Shown: in pieces, positions 26,096 to 33,363 of the stretch
Layout: every line of letters starts with the position of its first letter
How positions within the stretch are numbered: the first letter of the stretch is position 1
From: Bacteroides sp.
GTDB taxonomy: Bacteria > Bacteroidota > Bacteroidia > Bacteroidales > Bacteroidaceae
Assembly (NCBI GenBank): GCA_019414665.1
Contig: DXLO01000001.1
Span: forward strand, 62,001-126,000
Direction: 5' to 3'
Length of the DNA stretch: 64,000 nucleotides
Program-made: the position numbers and the translations under genes
The notes under the pieces: generated by a model
Databases searched by the model: none
Told to the model about the DNA's origin: nothing
What the model saw: the letters and a program-made list of their open reading frames with translations, nothing else

Positions 26096-27073
26096 CTATT
26101 TCAGCACAAGTTGGAAGACTACAGAAGCAAACCAACGCTTATACATATAAGTAGCCACAATATAAATACATACCGCCGAAATCCAGCCGGCAATAACATC
26201 CACCAAATAATGCGCCTGAATATAGACCGTAGCACAGCATAGAAGTACGTAGAACGGTGCCAAGAAATAACATAGTTTCTTATTAACGCGATAGGCCATA
26301 ATCATCACAATGGTAGATATACCGACATGCGAACTAGGAAAAGCAGCAGTAGGGCGTTCCCCCACTTCCTGTGAGGCCTCTACCAAATTAAAGAAGAAAC
26401 CATGATCAAAACCGGGACCGGGCAGCAGAATATCATTATTATTGAAATAATCACCGATAGCAGGGAAATGCTGCGCCATCACATTGTCCATTCCGATAGC
26501 AGGGAAATAGAATTGCGGACCGGCAACCGGAACCAATATATAAATAAGATAATAGATAAAAAACGAAGTGACCAGCACAAAAGAAACCTTTTCAAACCAC
26601 TCAAAACGAAACAAGAAATAATAAATAGTCACAATCCCAATCATTGGATAATAAGCGAAATACCCCATATTAAATGGTTCACTGAACCACATGGAAGGAA
26701 AATGTTCACTAAATTCTACCGAAGGCTGGCAACGGAACAAAAACTGCTCCGCCGAAGCGAAGAAGTTATCCAGATTGGGAAAAAGACGATTAAATTCAAA
26801 GGTATCGGGATACCAATACGCTAAAAATGCCATCTGCACAGCCATTCGTATAAATGCCGTAAGTTTACACGGATACTTGCGATACAAATATATTAATGCA
26901 AACGTAATGGCCACAATGCCTGCACGCTCCAAAAGCATAATTACAGGGTGGTCCATACGAGGAAATAATATTAAAACCATTATGGTCGTGAGGGCATTAT
27001 ATATCAGACTAATGCTCTCAACGGCAAACAATCCTTTCACACTGTCTACCCGTTTGAATAAATTTAAAGCCAT
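26096..27073 (-). CDS. PAP2 superfamily membrane phosphatase/phosphotransferase
   Basis: 325 residues with about six to eight membrane segments. The PAP2 motifs are visible: GERPTAAFPSSHVGIS (phosphatase motifs 1 and 2, about 235-250) and YIQAHYLVDVIAGW (motif 3 with catalytic His and Asp, about 285-298). The long N-terminal membrane part and the layout are like the PAP2_3 subgroup that includes inositol-phosphoceramide synthases, so either lipid phosphate removal or head-group transfer is possible. It overlaps the epimerase gene by 10 bases and ends the operon. Confidence 0.87.
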   Translation of the reverse strand: MALNLFKRVDSVKGLFAVESISLIYNALTTIMVLILFPRMDHPVIMLLERAGIVAITFALIYLYRKYPCKLTAFIRMAVQMAFLAYWYPDTFEFNRLFPNLDNFFASAEQFLFRCQPSVEFSEHFPSMWFSEPFNMGYFAYYPMIGIVTIYYFLFRFEWFEKVSFVLVTSFFIYYLIYILVPVAGPQFYFPAIGMDNVMAQHFPAIGDYFNNNDILLPGPGFDHGFFFNLVEASQEVGERPTAAFPSSHVGISTIVMIMAYRVNKKLCYFLAPFYVLLCCATVYIQAHYLVDVIAGWISAVCIYIVATYMYKRWFASVVFQLVLK

Positions 27074-28110
27074 CCTTCTTTCTTATACCATGCAATGATT
27101 TCCTTTACTCCCTTGTCTAAAGGGTACTCAGGACGATATCCCAGTTCTTCCACCAAGGGTGAAATATCGCATTGCCAATTACGTTGTTTCATTATTTTAT
27201 ATTTGTCAGCATTCAGCGTACTTACCTTTCCCAGGCAACGCGCTGAAAATTCAGCGAGCAAAGATACAACTTTTAAAATAAATAATGGGCATTTAATGTG
27301 TATAACCCACGGATTACCAAGTTCTTTTTGTATCAAATCAGAAAAAGTACGGCTGGAATAGACATTTCCGTCACTAACAAAATAGGCGCGCTGCCGCACT
27401 CCATGTTCTATTGCCAAATAAACAGCTTGTACCAAATCCCTCACATAAATAAAAGTAAGATCCTGTCTTTTAAAACCAGGAGCAAAGTCTATATGCTGCT
27501 TGATAGACTTCGCCATCAGAAAATAATCGCGTTCACGAGGACCATAAACTCCAGTAGGACGGAAAATCACTGTCGGAAAATCATTCAATGATTGCAGGTA
27601 ATGTTCCGACTTTAGCTTACTGACCCCATATGCCGTATTGGGCATTGCCGTATCACGCTCACTGATGGGTGCATAATTATCTTCATGAATAGGACCGAAA
27701 ATACTAAGTGAACTGATATAGACAAATTGCCGGGGAACCATGTCCAAGGTTCTCAAAGCTTCTACAAAATTACGGGTATAGACATAATTGCCTTTGTCAA
27801 ATTCGTCCTTATGGCGGCATTTAGTTACACCGGCACAATGAATGATATAATCCCATCCCCCATGCAATTGTTTATGAACAGCCAATTGCTCCGTCAATCT
27901 TCCGGGATGAGCAAAATCCAATTCGGCAAATTGAATGCGAGGATCTTTCAAATAGGTACGACTACTGCTTTTACGTACACCAGCCCATACCTGCATCTCT
28001 CTCTCCAATCCTCCTTCCACCAGGAAACTGCCAATAAATCCGCTTGCTCCGGTTACCAATACTTTCTTTAAGCAGCAAGTGTTCTTTTGTGCAAATTCTT
28101 CGTTATTCAT
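27064..28110 (-). CDS. NAD(P)-dependent epimerase/dehydratase (extended SDR)
   Basis: 348 residues. The Rossmann motif KVLVTGASGFIGSFL is at about residues 16-30, CAGVTK follows, the catalytic YGVSKLK (Tyr-x3-Lys) sits near residue 160, and FRPTGVYGPRE is the usual downstream landmark. It could act on a nucleotide-sugar or a sterol or polyketide-like lipid; the partner PAP2 enzyme hints at lipid or glycolipid chemistry. The first 13 residues before the Rossmann strand are unusual and the start could be at an internal codon. Second gene of the operon, 10 bases after the CDF gene and overlapping PAP2 by 10 bases. Confidence 0.88.
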   Translation of the reverse strand: MNNEEFAQKNTCCLKKVLVTGASGFIGSFLVEGGLEREMQVWAGVRKSSSRTYLKDPRIQFAELDFAHPGRLTEQLAVHKQLHGGWDYIIHCAGVTKCRHKDEFDKGNYVYTRNFVEALRTLDMVPRQFVYISSLSIFGPIHEDNYAPISERDTAMPNTAYGVSKLKSEHYLQSLNDFPTVIFRPTGVYGPRERDYFLMAKSIKQHIDFAPGFKRQDLTFIYVRDLVQAVYLAIEHGVRQRAYFVSDGNVYSSRTFSDLIQKELGNPWVIHIKCPLFILKVVSLLAEFSARCLGKVSTLNADKYKIMKQRNWQCDISPLVEELGYRPEYPLDKGVKEIIAWYKKEGWL

Positions 28111-28120
28111 TCTTCGTATG

Positions 28121-29023
28121 TTATTTCACCGGTTCCACATGAATACCCACATGAGTATCCTCTCCAAACTTTTCTTTCAATCTATGTTCAATACCAGTTG
28201 CCGTCTCGTGCGCTTTATGCAGAGAAATGTTCCCATCCATGCGTATATGAATCTCTATAGCATAATTGTTTCCGATACGCCGCGTGCGTAAATGATGCGG
28301 TTCGCTGACTCCACCAAAAGATAACACAATTCCTTCTATCTCACGTTCCACACTATCCGACAAAGACTTTTCCAGCAATTCATCCAGGCAAGGAACCAGC
28401 AGCCTGATGGAAACCCGCATAATAAAGAAACTGACTGTCACAGCGGCAATAGGATCAAGTACCGCCCAATGAGGACCAAGTAAAATCGCTCCGCCAATAC
28501 CGACAGCCGTACCAATGGATGATAATGCATCACTCCTATGATGCCACGCATTCGCCACAACAGCCTGTGAGTGGCATCTTTTCCCCACTCTGACTGTATA
28601 TTGATAAAGTATTTCCTTCAACAGAATAGAAATAATGGCAGCAGCCAATGCCAACATTCCCGGTTGACGAAGTTCCCCACCTCGTAGGAAAACCAATATA
28701 TCTGTTGCTCCATTCCACAATATTCCAAATCCTACCCCCAATAATGCCATACCAATGAAAGCAGTAGCCAATGTTTCATATTTCCCATGACCATAATCAT
28801 GGCTCTTGTCCACTGGTTTATTGGATATACGTACAAAAAGAATCACTACTACGTCCGTAATGAAGTCAGATAGAGAATGAACTGCATCTGCCAACATAGC
28901 AGCACTATGCCCTGCAATTCCGGCAAGGAATTTAAAAATAACCAGCAAGAAATTAACGAAACTCCCCACTAATGTAACTCTATAAATTTCTTTTTCCCTG
29001 ATTTTCTTATCAAGTTCAGTCAT
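28121..29023 (-). CDS. Cation diffusion facilitator (CDF) metal transporter
   Basis: 300 residues from the ATG at 29023; the longer frame to 29062 is rejected because a TAtcTTTG promoter box lies within it. Membrane segments carry the metal site motifs HSLSD (LADAVHSLSDFITD) and HHRSD (NAWHHRSDALSS), typical for zinc, iron or manganese exporters; a cytoplasmic C-terminal domain of about 80 residues closes the protein, including HHLRTRRIGN. It exports divalent metal in exchange for protons across the inner membrane. First gene of the operon with an epimerase and PAP2 enzyme, a combination without an obvious link. Confidence 0.93.
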   Translation of the reverse strand: MTELDKKIREKEIYRVTLVGSFVNFLLVIFKFLAGIAGHSAAMLADAVHSLSDFITDVVVILFVRISNKPVDKSHDYGHGKYETLATAFIGMALLGVGFGILWNGATDILVFLRGGELRQPGMLALAAAIISILLKEILYQYTVRVGKRCHSQAVVANAWHHRSDALSSIGTAVGIGGAILLGPHWAVLDPIAAVTVSFFIMRVSIRLLVPCLDELLEKSLSDSVEREIEGIVLSFGGVSEPHHLRTRRIGNNYAIEIHIRMDGNISLHKAHETATGIEHRLKEKFGEDTHVGIHVEPVK

Positions 29024-29043
29024 AACAATTGTTTTAGAACGGA

Positions 29044-29051
29044 CAAAGATA
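29044..29051 (-). promoter_or_regulatory. -7 box TATCTTTG for the CDF operon
   Basis: Exact TAnnTTTG on the minus strand, 20 bases before the ATG at 29023; decides the start codon. Confidence 0.65.
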
Positions 29052-29153
29052 GCACGTTTCATTTAGATTCAACCAAATTTAATGTATCTATTGAACCGCT
29101 ATTCCAATTATTTTGTTTACTTTGTAGCACATAATACATAAATATATCCCCTT

Positions 29154-31301
29154 ATGGCTAAAAAGAAAGAAAAAAAAGCAGGGAAACGCATGAAAAAAAG
29201 CGAAATGTCTGAACGACTGATAAGCTTATTCCACACAAAACCGAACGAAACATTCAGTCTGAAACAATTATCAAGCAGTCTGAACCTTACTACACATCCT
29301 CTTAAAATGCTTTGTGCCGACATCATTACTGAAATGATTGAGGATGATTTTCTGCAAGAAGTAGAAAAAGGACACTACAAGCTGAACGACCACGGCCTGA
29401 TTATGACTGGCGTCTTTCAGCGTAAAAGCAACGGCAAGAACTCCTTCATCCCCGATGATGGTGGAGAAACCATTTTCATAGCCGAACGTAATTCGGCACA
29501 TGCCATGAATAATGACAAAGTAAAAATAGCCCTCTTTGCCAAACGTAAGAACCGGAACCCGGAAGGTGAAGTGATAGAGATTCTGGAACGTGCCAACGAT
29601 ACTTTTGTCGGCACACTGAAAGTAGAGAAATTCTACGCCTTTCTGCTGACCGAGAACCGCACTCTGGCAAATGATATTTTTATCCCGAAAGATAAGCTGA
29701 AAGGTGGAAAGAATGGGGACAAAGCAGTCGTGAAAATTGTAGAATGGCCCGAAGAGGCAAAAAACCCGATAGGACAAGTCATTGATATTTTGGGAAAAGC
29801 AGGAGAAAACACAACTGAAATGCATGCCATTCTGGCCGAATTCGGCTTACCTTACGTATATCCCAAGAATGTAGAAACCGCTGCCGAAAAGATTCCGGCA
29901 GAGATTTCCGAGGCGGACTATGCAGAACGTGAAGATTTCCGCAATGTAACAACTTTCACCATTGACCCTAAAGATGCAAAGGACTTTGATGACGCGCTCT
30001 CCATCCGTCTCATCAAACCGGGACTATGGGAAGTAGGCGTACACATTGCCGATGTTACTCATTATGTAAAAGAAGGAGGCGTTATCGACAAAGAAGCTGA
30101 AAAACGCGCTACTTCCGTTTATCTGGTAGACCGTACCATCCCCATGCTGCCCGAACGGCTGTGTAACTTCATCTGTTCCCTCCGCCCCGACGAAGAGAAA
30201 CTGGCATTCTCCGTCATTTTCAATATGAATGAAAAGGGAGAGGTGAAAGACTCGCGCATCGTGCACACCATTATAAAGAGCGACCGCCGTTTCACCTATG
30301 AGGAGGCGCAAAAAGTGATTGAAACGGGTGAAGGCGACTACAAAGAAGAAATTTTGGAACTGAACAAACTGGCACAAATCCTGCGTAAACAAAGATTGGT
30401 TGCCGGTGCTATTGACTTTGACCGCGTAGAAGTGAAATTTGAGATAGACGAAACCGGCAAACCGCTCAGTGTCTACTTCAAAGAATCCAAAGAGGCCAAT
30501 AAGTTGATAGAGGAATTTATGTTGTTGGCAAACCGCACGGTTGCCGAAAAAATCGGTAAAGTACCTAAAAACAAGAAAGCCAAAGTATTCCCTTATCGTA
30601 TCCACGACCTTCCGGACCCCGATAAACTGGAGAACTTGAATTGGTTTATCAATCGCTTCGGATATAAGATACGTACATCGGGTAGCAAAACTGAGATATC
30701 CAAATCCATCAATCGTTTACTGGACGACATAAAGAACAAGAAAGAACAAAATCTGGTGGAAACCGTATCCTTGCGTGCCATGCAAAAGGCCCGTTATTCC
30801 ACACATAATATTGGCCACTATGGTCTGGCATTTGACTATTATACTCACTTTACCTCACCTATCCGCCGTTTTCCGGATATGATGGTTCATCGTCTGCTCA
30901 CCCGCTATCTGGCAGGAGGACGTACGGTACAGGAAGCGAAATACGAAGAATTGTGTGACCATAGCTCTGAAATGGAACAAATCGCCGCCAATGCGGAACG
31001 TGCCTCTGTAAAATACAAACAAGTAGAGTTTATGGGTGAACGTTTGGGCATGGAGTTCGATGGAGTCATTTCCGGAGTTACCGAATGGGGACTTTATGTG
31101 GAACTGAACGAAAACAAGTGCGAAGGTATGATTCCCATGCGTGACCTTGGTGATGACTATTATGATTTCGATGAAAAGAACTATTGTCTGACGGGACGCC
31201 GGCATCACAAAAAATTCAGTTTGGGAGATCCGGTTACCATTAAAGTGGCACGCGCCAATCTGGAGAAAAAGCAACTTGATTTCGCTTTGGTCGAGAAATA
31301 A
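29154..31301 (+). CDS. rnr: Ribonuclease R
   Basis: 715 residues with the full RNase R order: basic N-terminus and winged helix (about 15-75), cold-shock domains (about 75-235), RNB exonuclease domain with the catalytic acidic run IDPKDAKDFDDA (Asp271-Asp280), and a C-terminal S1 domain (MEFDGVISGVTEWGLYVEL, about 625-705). It degrades structured RNA 3' to 5' in the cytoplasm. A weak -7 box TTACTTTG lies at 29117-29124. The very lysine-rich N-terminus is usual for the family. A small basic gene faces it from downstream across a hairpin. Confidence 0.96.
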   Translation: MAKKKEKKAGKRMKKSEMSERLISLFHTKPNETFSLKQLSSSLNLTTHPLKMLCADIITEMIEDDFLQEVEKGHYKLNDHGLIMTGVFQRKSNGKNSFIPDDGGETIFIAERNSAHAMNNDKVKIALFAKRKNRNPEGEVIEILERANDTFVGTLKVEKFYAFLLTENRTLANDIFIPKDKLKGGKNGDKAVVKIVEWPEEAKNPIGQVIDILGKAGENTTEMHAILAEFGLPYVYPKNVETAAEKIPAEISEADYAEREDFRNVTTFTIDPKDAKDFDDALSIRLIKPGLWEVGVHIADVTHYVKEGGVIDKEAEKRATSVYLVDRTIPMLPERLCNFICSLRPDEEKLAFSVIFNMNEKGEVKDSRIVHTIIKSDRRFTYEEAQKVIETGEGDYKEEILELNKLAQILRKQRLVAGAIDFDRVEVKFEIDETGKPLSVYFKESKEANKLIEEFMLLANRTVAEKIGKVPKNKKAKVFPYRIHDLPDPDKLENLNWFINRFGYKIRTSGSKTEISKSINRLLDDIKNKKEQNLVETVSLRAMQKARYSTHNIGHYGLAFDYYTHFTSPIRRFPDMMVHRLLTRYLAGGRTVQEAKYEELCDHSSEMEQIAANAERASVKYKQVEFMGERLGMEFDGVISGVTEWGLYVELNENKCEGMIPMRDLGDDYYDFDEKNYCLTGRRHHKKFSLGDPVTIKVARANLEKKQLDFALVEK

Positions 31302-31313
31302 AGATTAACATCC

Positions 31314-31348
31314 TGTTGTAGGGGCAGACTGGTTCTTCCCCTGCAACA
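31314..31348. terminator. Hairpin between convergent rnr and small basic gene
   Basis: TGTTGTAGGGG pairs with CCCCTGCAACA (one wobble) around a 13-base loop. Placed 12 bases after the rnr stop and 15 bases beyond the facing gene, so it can serve both. Confidence 0.7.
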
Positions 31349-31363
31349 AGACAATAGTTTCAT

Positions 31364-31492
31364 TTACTTCACTCTTCTATTCAACTGATTATTCGCTTTA
31401 TCCGGCTTCGATTTGCCGATCCGTTTACCACCAGACTTCTTTTTAGTTTCCTGTTTTGCCTTAAAAGCAAATGGATTTTTCTTATTTACCAT
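31364..31492 (-). CDS. Small lysine-rich basic protein (42 residues)
   Basis: A 42-codon frame: ATG at 31490-31492, TAA at 31364-31366. The peptide begins MVNKKNPFAFKAKQE and continues KKKSGGKRIGKSKP, with about one third Lys or Arg, no membrane segment and no cysteine. Such composition suits binding to RNA or the ribosome. A TAttTTTG box at 31512-31519 lies 20 bases upstream, and codon use is normal for this genome. It is divergent from cysE and convergent with rnr. No named family is recognised. Confidence 0.65.
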   Translation of the reverse strand: MVNKKNPFAFKAKQETKKKSGGKRIGKSKPDKANNQLNRRVK

Positions 31493-31511
31493 AAATATTC
31501 CCTTTTTTCTG

Positions 31512-31519
31512 CAAAAATA
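31512..31519 (-). promoter_or_regulatory. -7 box TATTTTTG for the 42-residue basic protein
   Basis: Exact TAnnTTTG on the minus strand; supports expression of the small gene. Confidence 0.5.
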
Positions 31520-31549
31520 AAGGATTAACATCAATATTCATTCTATTTA

Positions 31550-31580
31550 TTGGCAATAATATAGAATTTACTTACTTTTG
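31550..31580 (+). promoter_or_regulatory. Promoter of cysE: TTG - N20 - TACTTTTG
   Basis: TTG at 31550-31552 and TACTTTTG at 31573-31580, 20 bases apart, 22 bases before the cysE ATG. Confidence 0.7.
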
Positions 31581-31601
31581 TCCTTCTAAAGCATTCAGTT
31601 C

Positions 31602-32510
31602 ATGACTACATTCAATTACACGAACATATTAACGCAGGCAGTAGATGAATTATCTGAAAGCCAGTCCTATAAAGGATTATTCCACCAACACAAAGATGGA
31701 GATCCTTTACCATCTGCCAAATCCCTATACAAGATAGTAGAATTGGCACGCGCCATTATCTTCCCCGGCTACTTTGGTAATTCCACCGTTAACAGCCATA
31801 CCATCAACTACCATATCGGTGTAAATGTAGAAACCCTGTTCGGCCTGCTGACCGAACAAATTCTGGCAGGACTTTGCTTCGGACAGGAAAACAGTAAAAA
31901 TGCAACCGATGACAATGAACCGTGCAGAGAAACAGCCTCTTTGCTGGCAGCTCGTTTCATCAGTAAACTGCCCGAACTCCGCCGCATTCTGGCTACCGAT
32001 GTAGAAGCCGCATATTATGGTGATCCCGCCGCCACATGCTTTGGTGAAATCATCAGTTGCTATCCGGCTATCCGCGCTATCAGCAATTACCGCATCGCAC
32101 ATGAGCTGTTAATACTGGGTGTACCTTTAATCCCCCGCTTCATTACAGAAATGGCACATTCGGAAACCGGTATCGATATTCATCCGGGGGCACAAATAGG
32201 ACACCATTTCACTATCGACCACGGTACAGGTGTAGTAATCGGAGCGACCAGCATCATCGGAAATAATGTGAAACTCTATCAAGGGGTAACATTAGGAGCT
32301 AAAAGCTTTCCGCTAGACAATAATGGAAATCCCATTAAAGGCATTCCACGCCATCCTATTTTAGAAGACGATGTCATTGTATATTCCAATGCAACCATTT
32401 TAGGGCGTGTTACTATTGGCAAGGGTGCTACCGTAGGAGGTAATATTTGGGTAACAGAAAATGTACCTGCCGGATCACGTATCGTACAGCGAAAAAACAA
32501 AGACGAATAA
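31602..32510 (+). CDS. cysE: Serine O-acetyltransferase
   Basis: 302 residues. The N-terminal helical domain (about 1-170) includes DVEAAYYGDPAA and ISNYRIAHEL; the C-terminal left-handed beta-helix of hexapeptide repeats has GIDIHPGAQIGHHFTIDHGT, VVIGATSIIGNNVKLYQGVT and HPILEDDVIVYSNATILG, with the active His and Asp in FTIDHGTG. It forms O-acetylserine from serine and acetyl-CoA, the entry to cysteine synthesis. The N-terminal domain is longer than in Escherichia coli CysE and fits the Bacteroidales EpsC-type form. Monocistronic, own promoter. Confidence 0.95.
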   Translation: MTTFNYTNILTQAVDELSESQSYKGLFHQHKDGDPLPSAKSLYKIVELARAIIFPGYFGNSTVNSHTINYHIGVNVETLFGLLTEQILAGLCFGQENSKNATDDNEPCRETASLLAARFISKLPELRRILATDVEAAYYGDPAATCFGEIISCYPAIRAISNYRIAHELLILGVPLIPRFITEMAHSETGIDIHPGAQIGHHFTIDHGTGVVIGATSIIGNNVKLYQGVTLGAKSFPLDNNGNPIKGIPRHPILEDDVIVYSNATILGRVTIGKGATVGGNIWVTENVPAGSRIVQRKNKDE

Positions 32511-32647
32511 AACCCCTTTGCCATCATAGAAATGCTGACATCACAAAATGGTCTAAAAAGTAGTATGGCAGCAAACTTTTTAATAAAACAGTAACTTCCT
32601 GTACACCTTCTTGTAACAGATAAACAAGATATTTGCAGTACGATAAA

Positions 32648-32656
32648 AAAGGAGGT
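32648..32656 (+). promoter_or_regulatory. Strong Shine-Dalgarno AAAGGAGGT
   Basis: A near-perfect anti-16S match 4 bases before the ATG at 32661. Most genes in this window lack such a sequence, so it stands out and fixes the start. Confidence 0.7.
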
Positions 32657-32660
32657 ATAT

Positions 32661-32852
32661 ATGGAACTTAAAAGCAATGAATATCAGATAGAATGTACAC
32701 CCTACGGGGAATATTACGCCTTTTTAACAGACTACCACCAATGCTGCACTTACGGTGAAACTGCCGAAGAAGCATTGGAAACCCTGTCAGATATCGCCGA
32801 TGAGTTTTTCTGCGAAATAAACGAAGTCTATCTGGCAGAAGAATTCGCATAA
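32661..32852 (+). CDS. Small acidic protein, HicB-antitoxin-like
   Basis: 63 residues, strongly acidic. The segment YYAFLTDYHQCCTYGETAEE followed by ALETLSDIAD matches the shape of the HicB antitoxin domain (substrate-like beta hairpin, then Gly-x-Thr-x-x-Glu-Ala helix). HicB normally has a DNA-binding tail and a HicA toxin partner; neither is present here, so it is an orphan, possibly regulatory, protein. An unusually strong ribosome binding site precedes it. A hairpin follows 38 bases after the stop. Family assignment is moderate. Confidence 0.7.
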   Translation: MELKSNEYQIECTPYGEYYAFLTDYHQCCTYGETAEEALETLSDIADEFFCEINEVYLAEEFA

Positions 32853-32890
32853 AAGTCACTCAACCTATTAATCATAGAATTTCTCTTACA

Positions 32891-32923
32891 GAAACCATAC
32901 CTGTGTGATACAGATATGGTTTC
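32891..32923. terminator. Bidirectional hairpin terminator
   Basis: GAAACCATA and TATGGTTTC form a 9-bp stem extended by CTGT/ACAG inside; ATTTTGT follows on the plus strand. It separates the HicB-like gene and the facing 40-residue membrane protein gene. Confidence 0.75.
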
Positions 32924-32931
32924 ATTTTGTC

Positions 32932-33054
32932 CTAAGCATGCCCCATACGGTAGAGACTGTACCCCAAATAAACCAAATACAAACAAGAGACCAGTATCAT
33001 TAAAGCACAAACCACATATCCCTTACGTTTCTCATCCGTCAATTCCATTTTCAT
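32932..33054 (-). CDS. Small single-span membrane protein (40 residues)
   Basis: ATG at 33052-33054, TAG at 32932-32934. A charged start (MKMELTDEKRKG) is followed by one hydrophobic stretch of about 23 residues (YVVCALMILVSCLYLVYLGY) and a short SLYRMGHA tail, a typical topology for a one-pass inner-membrane microprotein. A second ATG at 33048 is an alternative start. A CATTTTTG near-consensus -7 box lies at 33085-33092 on the minus strand. The gene ends 8 bases before a shared terminator. No family recognised. Confidence 0.6.
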   Translation of the reverse strand: MKMELTDEKRKGYVVCALMILVSCLYLVYLGYSLYRMGHA

Positions 33055-33160
33055 TCTGATTTCTATTTAAGTTTCTTGATTCAGCAAAAATGGCAAATTC
33101 CTGTGTAGAATTTATTTCTATAGGATAACAAATACATTGCCGGATACATATTTTGTCAAT

Positions 33161-33256
33161 TTATTCCACAGATATACCCAATTCCGTTTTCAAAGAATTT
33201 TTATAATCAAAGGTAAATAAAGACCCCGGCAAGGAGCGTGGACGCCCCGATTTCAT
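33161..33256 (-). CDS. Possible 31-residue protein or gene remnant
   Basis: ATG at 33254-33256 and TAA at 33161-33163 open a 31-codon frame whose peptide (MKSGRPRSLPGSLFTFDYKN, then SLKTELGISVE) has protein-like composition, and the frame extends upstream in-frame as INLFDEAKKR without a start codon. AAGAGG precedes the ATG. Coding is uncertain; it may be the remains of a longer gene. Confidence 0.3.
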   Translation of the reverse strand: MKSGRPRSLPGSLFTFDYKNSLKTELGISVE

Positions 33257-33297
33257 CCTCTTTTTTGCTTCATCAAACAGATTAATTCTCTAAATAA

Positions 33298-33328
33298 TTG
33301 ATTAGCAAACAGAAAATCATTAAATTTG
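33298..33328 (+). promoter_or_regulatory. Promoter TTG - N20 - TAAATTTG
   Basis: TTG at 33298-33300 and TAAATTTG at 33321-33328, 36 bases before the RNA methyltransferase start. Probably drives the plus-strand run up to mnmD. Confidence 0.7.
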
Positions 33329-33363
33329 TCCCATCAATTGAAATTACGTAATTATCATTTAAG

